Positions 7,350 through 11,433 of a DNA stretch of 11,433 nt are shown in pieces. How positions within the stretch are numbered: position 1 is the first letter of the stretch; each line of letters begins with the position of its first letter. The notes beneath the pieces were generated by a model. The model did no database searches and was not told the origin of the DNA. It saw nothing but the letters and a program-made list of their open reading frames with translations. This DNA is from Thioalkalivibrio sp. (GTDB lineage: Bacteria > Pseudomonadota > Gammaproteobacteria > Ectothiorhodospirales > Ectothiorhodospiraceae): assembly GCA_007120155.1 (NCBI GenBank), contig SKOF01000111.1, positions 1 through 11,433 on the forward strand. The letters are read 5' to 3'. The position numbers and the translations under genes were made by a program.

Positions 7350-7781
7350 TCAGCGGGTGCGCGCGCAGATCTCGTCGGGCTTGAAGAAGAACTCGATCTC
7401 GTTGCGCGCCGTCTCGGCCGCATCGGAACCGTGCACCGCGTTCTCGTCAATGCTGCTGGCGAAATCGGCGCGGATGGTGCCCGGAGCCGCTTCCTTGGGG
7501 TTGGTGGCACCCATGATCTCGCGATTGCGTGCAACGGCGTTCTCGCCTTCCAGCACCTGGACCATGACCGGGCCGCTCATCATGAAGTCGACCAGGTCCT
7601 TGAAGAAGGGGCGCTCCCTGTGCACGGCATAAAAGCCTTCGGCCTGTTCACGGCTCAGATGCAGCATGCGTGCGGCGACGATGTGCAGGCCGGCCTTCTC
7701 GAAGCGGGCATAGATCTCGCCGATCACGTTCTTGGCGACAGCGTCGGGCTTGATGATGGAAAGCGTACGTTCGACGGACAT
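7350..7781 (-). CDS. ndk: Nucleoside diphosphate kinase
   Basis: Ndk transfers the gamma-phosphate of a nucleoside triphosphate (usually ATP) to other nucleoside diphosphates through a phosphohistidine, balancing the NTP and dNTP pools. The 143-residue product has the family's usual length. It shows the start ERTLSIIKPDAVAKN, the block GATNPKEAAPGTIRADF (residues 91-107) and the catalytic motif NAVHGSD with His117 as the phosphorylated residue. The ATG at 7781 is supported by GGAG at 7791-7794, nine bases upstream. A strong promoter match and a hairpin lie in the leader, so ndk probably heads its own transcript with rlmN, pilW and rodZ downstream. The rlmN ATG follows 69 bases after the stop. 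Confidence 0.98.
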   Translation of the reverse strand: MSVERTLSIIKPDAVAKNVIGEIYARFEKAGLHIVAARMLHLSREQAEGFYAVHRERPFFKDLVDFMMSGPVMVQVLEGENAVARNREIMGATNPKEAAPGTIRADFASSIDENAVHGSDAAETARNEIEFFFKPDEICARTR

Positions 7782-7904
7782 TCAGGAAAACTCCGTGTGG
7801 ATTGTGATCTGGGGTTCAAATGGCGCAAACCCGCGTAATGGCGCGGGTTTGCAGTAATTCGACTGGCGGATATCCGGTGACACACCGCGTGCTCCTTCCA
7901 CCAT
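7782..7904 (-). CDS. Possible 40-codon leader ORF directly before ndk
   Basis: An ATG at 7904 opens a frame of 40 codons (start MVEGARGVSP, end TIHTEFS) whose TGA stop is immediately followed by the ndk ATG, so both frames are in register. It begins a few bases after the predicted transcript start and contains the ndk-leader hairpin. Only a G-run precedes it, with no clear Shine-Dalgarno spacing. I recognise no family. It may be a chance open frame in GC-rich DNA or a leader peptide whose translation affects the hairpin. Confidence 0.15.
   Translation of the reverse strand: MVEGARGVSPDIRQSNYCKPAPLRGFAPFEPQITIHTEFS
7825..7852. terminator. Perfect 11-bp hairpin in the ndk leader, terminator-like
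   Basis: GCAAACCCGCG and CGCGGGTTTGC form a perfect 11-bp stem around a six-base loop (CCATTA on the minus strand). The AAA/TTT-flanked GC stem resembles a bidirectional rho-independent terminator, but the T-run is only three bases and lies inside the stem. It sits downstream of the predicted ndk promoter and 43 bases upstream of the ndk ATG. It could therefore end isc transcripts, act as an attenuator, or protect the ndk message. GCGCCATT occurs twice on the minus strand, once in the loop region and once just after the stem. Confidence 0.5.
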
Positions 7905-7915
7905 GCTAACCCCCC

Positions 7916-7944
7916 ATTCTACTCGCCCGTGCGGATACTGGCAA
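7916..7944 (-). promoter_or_regulatory. Sigma70-type promoter for ndk
   Basis: TTGCCA (7939-7944) and TAGAAT (7916-7921) are separated by exactly 17 bases on the minus strand; each matches five of six consensus bases. It is the best promoter match I found in the window and lies in the largest gap, after iscX. Transcription would start near 7909, giving a leader of about 128 bases before ndk that contains a palindrome (CGGATATCCG, 7867-7876) and the 11-bp hairpin. Confidence 0.6.
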
Positions 7945-7997
7945 CGAATGCAAGGATATGGACAGGGGACCGTGAAAGGGGGCGGGTCAACAGTGCC

Positions 7998-8198
7998 TCA
8001 ATCCTCGTCCTTCTCACCCATCCAGGCGAGCTGGACCGCTTCCAGGATGCGTTCGCCGCAGTGCGCGGGATCATCGTCGAAGTCGGGCAACGCCATGATC
8101 CAGTTTCGCAGATCCACGAAATTCACCTGCCTGGGGTCCACGTCTGGATGCGCCTCGTCGAGGGCGATGGCGATATCCAGGGTGTCAGTCCACTTCAT
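7998..8198 (-). CDS. iscX: Fe-S assembly protein IscX (YfhJ)
   Basis: IscX is a small acidic protein that binds the cysteine desulfurase IscS and iron and tunes the rate of Fe-S cluster assembly. The product is 66 residues, the same length as in E. coli, starting MKWTDTLDIAIALDEAHPD and containing the family blocks DPRQVNFVDLRNWI and LPDFDDDP. It ends with an acidic tail (GEKDED). The ATG at 8198 is preceded by GGAGG at 8206-8210, seven bases away. It follows fdx by 17 bases and is the last isc gene here; a 216-base gap with a promoter then leads to ndk. Confidence 0.95.
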   Translation of the reverse strand: MKWTDTLDIAIALDEAHPDVDPRQVNFVDLRNWIMALPDFDDDPAHCGERILEAVQLAWMGEKDED

Positions 8199-8205
8199 GG
8201 CTCTT

Positions 8206-8210
8206 CCTCC
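8206..8210 (-). promoter_or_regulatory. Strong ribosome-binding site of iscX
   Basis: GGAGG on the minus strand lies seven bases before the iscX ATG and fixes that start, although the same frame stays open upstream through fdx and into hscA. Confidence 0.75.
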
Positions 8211-8215
8211 GGAAC

Positions 8216-8554
8216 TCAGTGATTTTCCGAAACCTGGTTGATGGTGTAGCGGGGCAGCTCCACGACCAGGTCCGAGTCCTGAACCCGCGCCTGGCAGGAC
8301 AGGCGCGACTCGGGCTCGAGGCCCCAGGCCTTGTCCAGCATATCCTCCTCGTCCTCGGTCGGGTCCTCCAGGGTTTCCCCGCCTTCCCGCACGTAAACGT
8401 GGCAGGTGGTGCAGGCACAGGATTTCTCGCACGCATGCTCGATCTCGATGCCGTTGGCGAGCGCGGCATCGCAGATGGTGGTGCCGGTGGGCACCTCGAT
8501 AACGGCCCCCTCGGGGCAGATGTCCGCATGAGGGAGGAAGATGATCTGGGGCAT
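8216..8554 (-). CDS. fdx: [2Fe-2S] ferredoxin of the Isc system
   Basis: Fdx is the adrenodoxin-type ferredoxin that supplies electrons for Fe-S cluster assembly on IscU. The 112-residue product has the four cluster ligands at C42, C48, C51 and C87, in ACEKSCACTTCHVYV and SRLSCQARV, the same numbering as in E. coli; C46 is the additional conserved cysteine. The acidic segment between the third and fourth ligands (EDPTEDEEDMLDKAWGLEPE) and the end LPRYTINQVSENH are typical. The ATG at 8554 gives the family start MPQIIFLPH, with AAGGA about 12 bases upstream. The gene lies 38 bases after hscA and 17 before iscX, as expected for co-transcription. Confidence 0.97.
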   Translation of the reverse strand: MPQIIFLPHADICPEGAVIEVPTGTTICDAALANGIEIEHACEKSCACTTCHVYVREGGETLEDPTEDEEDMLDKAWGLEPESRLSCQARVQDSDLVVELPRYTINQVSENH

Positions 8555-8592
8555 TGGGTTCTGTTGTCCTTGAATTTCCGCTTGAATGACTG

Positions 8593-10464
<1,872 letters not shown>

Positions 10465-10530
10465 GGATTGCCTGCGTGAACGATCTTTATGAGTAGTGGA
10501 TGGTCAACGGGACACGACTGCCGGAAATGC

Positions 10531-11073
10531 TCAGACGAGGTCATCTTCCAAGCGCTCCGCCGTGCGTAGCGCCTCGTCGCGAAGCTTGTCGTAGAAACGC
10601 ATCTTGATCACCAGCGCCTTGGCCTCGTCCAGCCGCCCCGAGGTGAATGCCGTCTCGAACGCCCTGGTCAGCGCGCTGCTGCGCGCATCGATATCGGCAC
10701 TCAACATTTCGATGCGCGCCAGCGGGTCGGGGGTGTCAGCCGCCTCTTCCAGGGCTTCGCGCAATTCCATCTGTTCCATCAGGAACTCCGGGTCGCTGGC
10801 CGTATCGCGTTCGTCGTCGAACTCGACACCCTGCAGCATCAGCAGGTATCGCGCCCTGCGCGTGTCGTCCTTCAGGGTGGAGTAGGCCTCGTTGATCCAC
10901 GCCGACCCCTGCACGGCAAGGCGGCGTTCCTGGTCGCCCGTCTGTGCAAAACGATCCGGATGCAGCCTCCCCTGCAGCTCCCGATAGGCTGAATCCAGGG
11001 CGGCCCTGTCCAGTCGGAAGGACACCGGCAGGCCCATCAGTTCGAAATGGTTCTGACTGAAATCCAGGTTCAC
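10531..11073 (-). CDS. hscB: J-domain co-chaperone HscB
   Basis: HscB brings IscU to HscA and stimulates HscA ATP hydrolysis. With the GTG start at 11073 the product is 180 residues (E. coli 171). The J domain covers about residues 8-80, starting NHFELMGLP, with the HPD motif at 38-40 (LHPDRF) and the block SAWINEAYSTLKDDTRRARYLL. A C-terminal three-helix domain for IscU binding follows, with FLMEQMELREALEE and LRDEALRTAERLEDDL. The frame stays open to an ATG at 11181 inside iscA, but those residues are arginine- and serine-rich, not family-like, and would overlap iscA. GTG at 11073 lies just before the first conserved residues and leaves a 25-base gap to iscA. No clear Shine-Dalgarno precedes it, so coupling to iscA is possible. 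Confidence 0.93.
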   Translation of the reverse strand: MNLDFSQNHFELMGLPVSFRLDRAALDSAYRELQGRLHPDRFAQTGDQERRLAVQGSAWINEAYSTLKDDTRRARYLLMLQGVEFDDERDTASDPEFLMEQMELREALEEAADTPDPLARIEMLSADIDARSSALTRAFETAFTSGRLDEAKALVIKMRFYDKLRDEALRTAERLEDDLV

Positions 11074-11098
11074 GGGGATGGCCGGCGCCCGGGGCGTC

Positions 11099-11422
11099 TC
11101 AGACGCTGAAGCTCTCGCCGCAACCGCAACGATCCTTCTCGTTGGGATTGTTGAACTTGAAGCCCTCGTTGAGGCCTTCACGGGCGAAGTCCAGTTCGGT
11201 ACCGTCCAGATACACCAGGCTCTTCGGATTGACGATCACCTTGACGCCCTTGTCCTCGAACACGGTATCGCCCTCTTCCAGCTCGTCGGCGAATTCGATG
11301 ACGTAGGCCATTCCGGAACAGCCGGTGGTTCTCACGCCCACACGCAGGCCGACGCCCTTGCCGCGCTTGGCAAGAAAGGTCTTGACGCGGTCAGCGGCTG
11401 TGTCTGTCAGTGTGATGGACAT
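11099..11422 (-). CDS. iscA: A-type Fe-S carrier protein IscA
   Basis: IscA is an A-type carrier that accepts Fe-S clusters, or iron, and delivers them to target enzymes. The 107-residue product matches E. coli IscA in length and in the three ligand cysteines at 35, 99 and 101, in TTGCSGMAYV and DRCGCGESFSV. Other family features are the start MSITLTDTAADRV and the block VNPKSLVYLDGTELDF. The ATG at 11422 has a good binding site, TAGGAG at 11428-11433, five bases upstream. It is the first complete gene at the right edge; in the standard isc order iscU would end just beyond the window. The hscB start follows 25 bases after the stop. Confidence 0.97.
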   Translation of the reverse strand: MSITLTDTAADRVKTFLAKRGKGVGLRVGVRTTGCSGMAYVIEFADELEEGDTVFEDKGVKVIVNPKSLVYLDGTELDFAREGLNEGFKFNNPNEKDRCGCGESFSV

Positions 11423-11427
11423 GGCAA

Positions 11428-11433
11428 CTCCTA
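11428..11433 (-). promoter_or_regulatory. Ribosome-binding site of iscA
   Basis: TAGGAG on the minus strand ends five bases before the iscA ATG and supports that start at the very edge of the window. Confidence 0.7.

Noticed and set aside
6429..7838. 469-codon open frame on the plus strand
   Set aside because: It lies antisense to rlmN and ndk; such long shadows are common in GC-rich genes, and its product is histidine-rich without motifs.
7945..7997. Terminator directly after iscX
   Set aside because: No stem of useful length followed by a T-run is visible; the only good hairpin is further down, inside the ndk leader.
10465..10530. TTGACC and CATAAA in the hscB-hscA gap as a promoter
   Set aside because: The spacing between the boxes is only about 10 bases, far from 17, and the genes are expected to be co-transcribed.
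11074..11181. ATG start of hscB inside iscA
   Set aside because: It would add 36 arginine- and serine-rich residues that are the out-of-frame reading of the iscA 3' end.

Overview
This window is a conserved housekeeping region of a GC-rich gammaproteobacterium. All thirteen recognisable genes lie on the minus strand. Read in the direction of transcription, from right to left, the order is iscA, hscB, hscA, fdx, iscX, ndk, rlmN, pilW (pilF), rodZ, hisS, yfgM, bamB and der, with der running off the left edge. The protein sequences resemble the Escherichia coli versions closely, and the order is the common gammaproteobacterial one. The GC-rich third positions, GTG starts and the type IV pilus pilotin pilW between rlmN and rodZ suggest a free-living lineage such as purple sulfur bacteria or Pseudomonas-like relatives. 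The species cannot be fixed from the sequence.

Right part (11422 to 7998): the distal half of an isc operon. It holds the A-type carrier IscA, the co-chaperone pair HscB/HscA, the [2Fe-2S] ferredoxin and the small IscX protein. The gaps are short, which fits one transcript; iscR, iscS and iscU would lie just outside the right edge. Together these proteins build iron-sulfur clusters on IscU and pass them on.

Middle part (7997 to 4386): a 216-base gap holds a good sigma70-type promoter, a long leader and a perfect 11-bp hairpin in front of ndk. After ndk come rlmN (a 4Fe-4S radical-SAM methylase), pilW and rodZ. The last three are joined by overlaps (ATGA between rlmN and pilW, 11 bases between pilW and rodZ), so they are probably translationally coupled.

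Left part (4324 to 1): hisS, yfgM, bamB and der. The ispG gene that often sits between rodZ and hisS is absent, and a possible hisS promoter occupies the junction. yfgM and bamB overlap by ATGA. Two small repeats interrupt the otherwise compact operon. One is an element of about 150 bp with inverted ends between hisS and yfgM; it supplies the last codons and the stop codon of hisS. The other is a five-unit degenerate heptamer array that runs directly into the der start codon.

I see no CRISPR array, transposase, tRNA, rRNA, prophage, defence island or clearly new multi-gene system. The points of interest are the two repeats, the ndk leader, and an unusual cysteine cluster in HscA. No gene-free stretch exceeds 300 bases.
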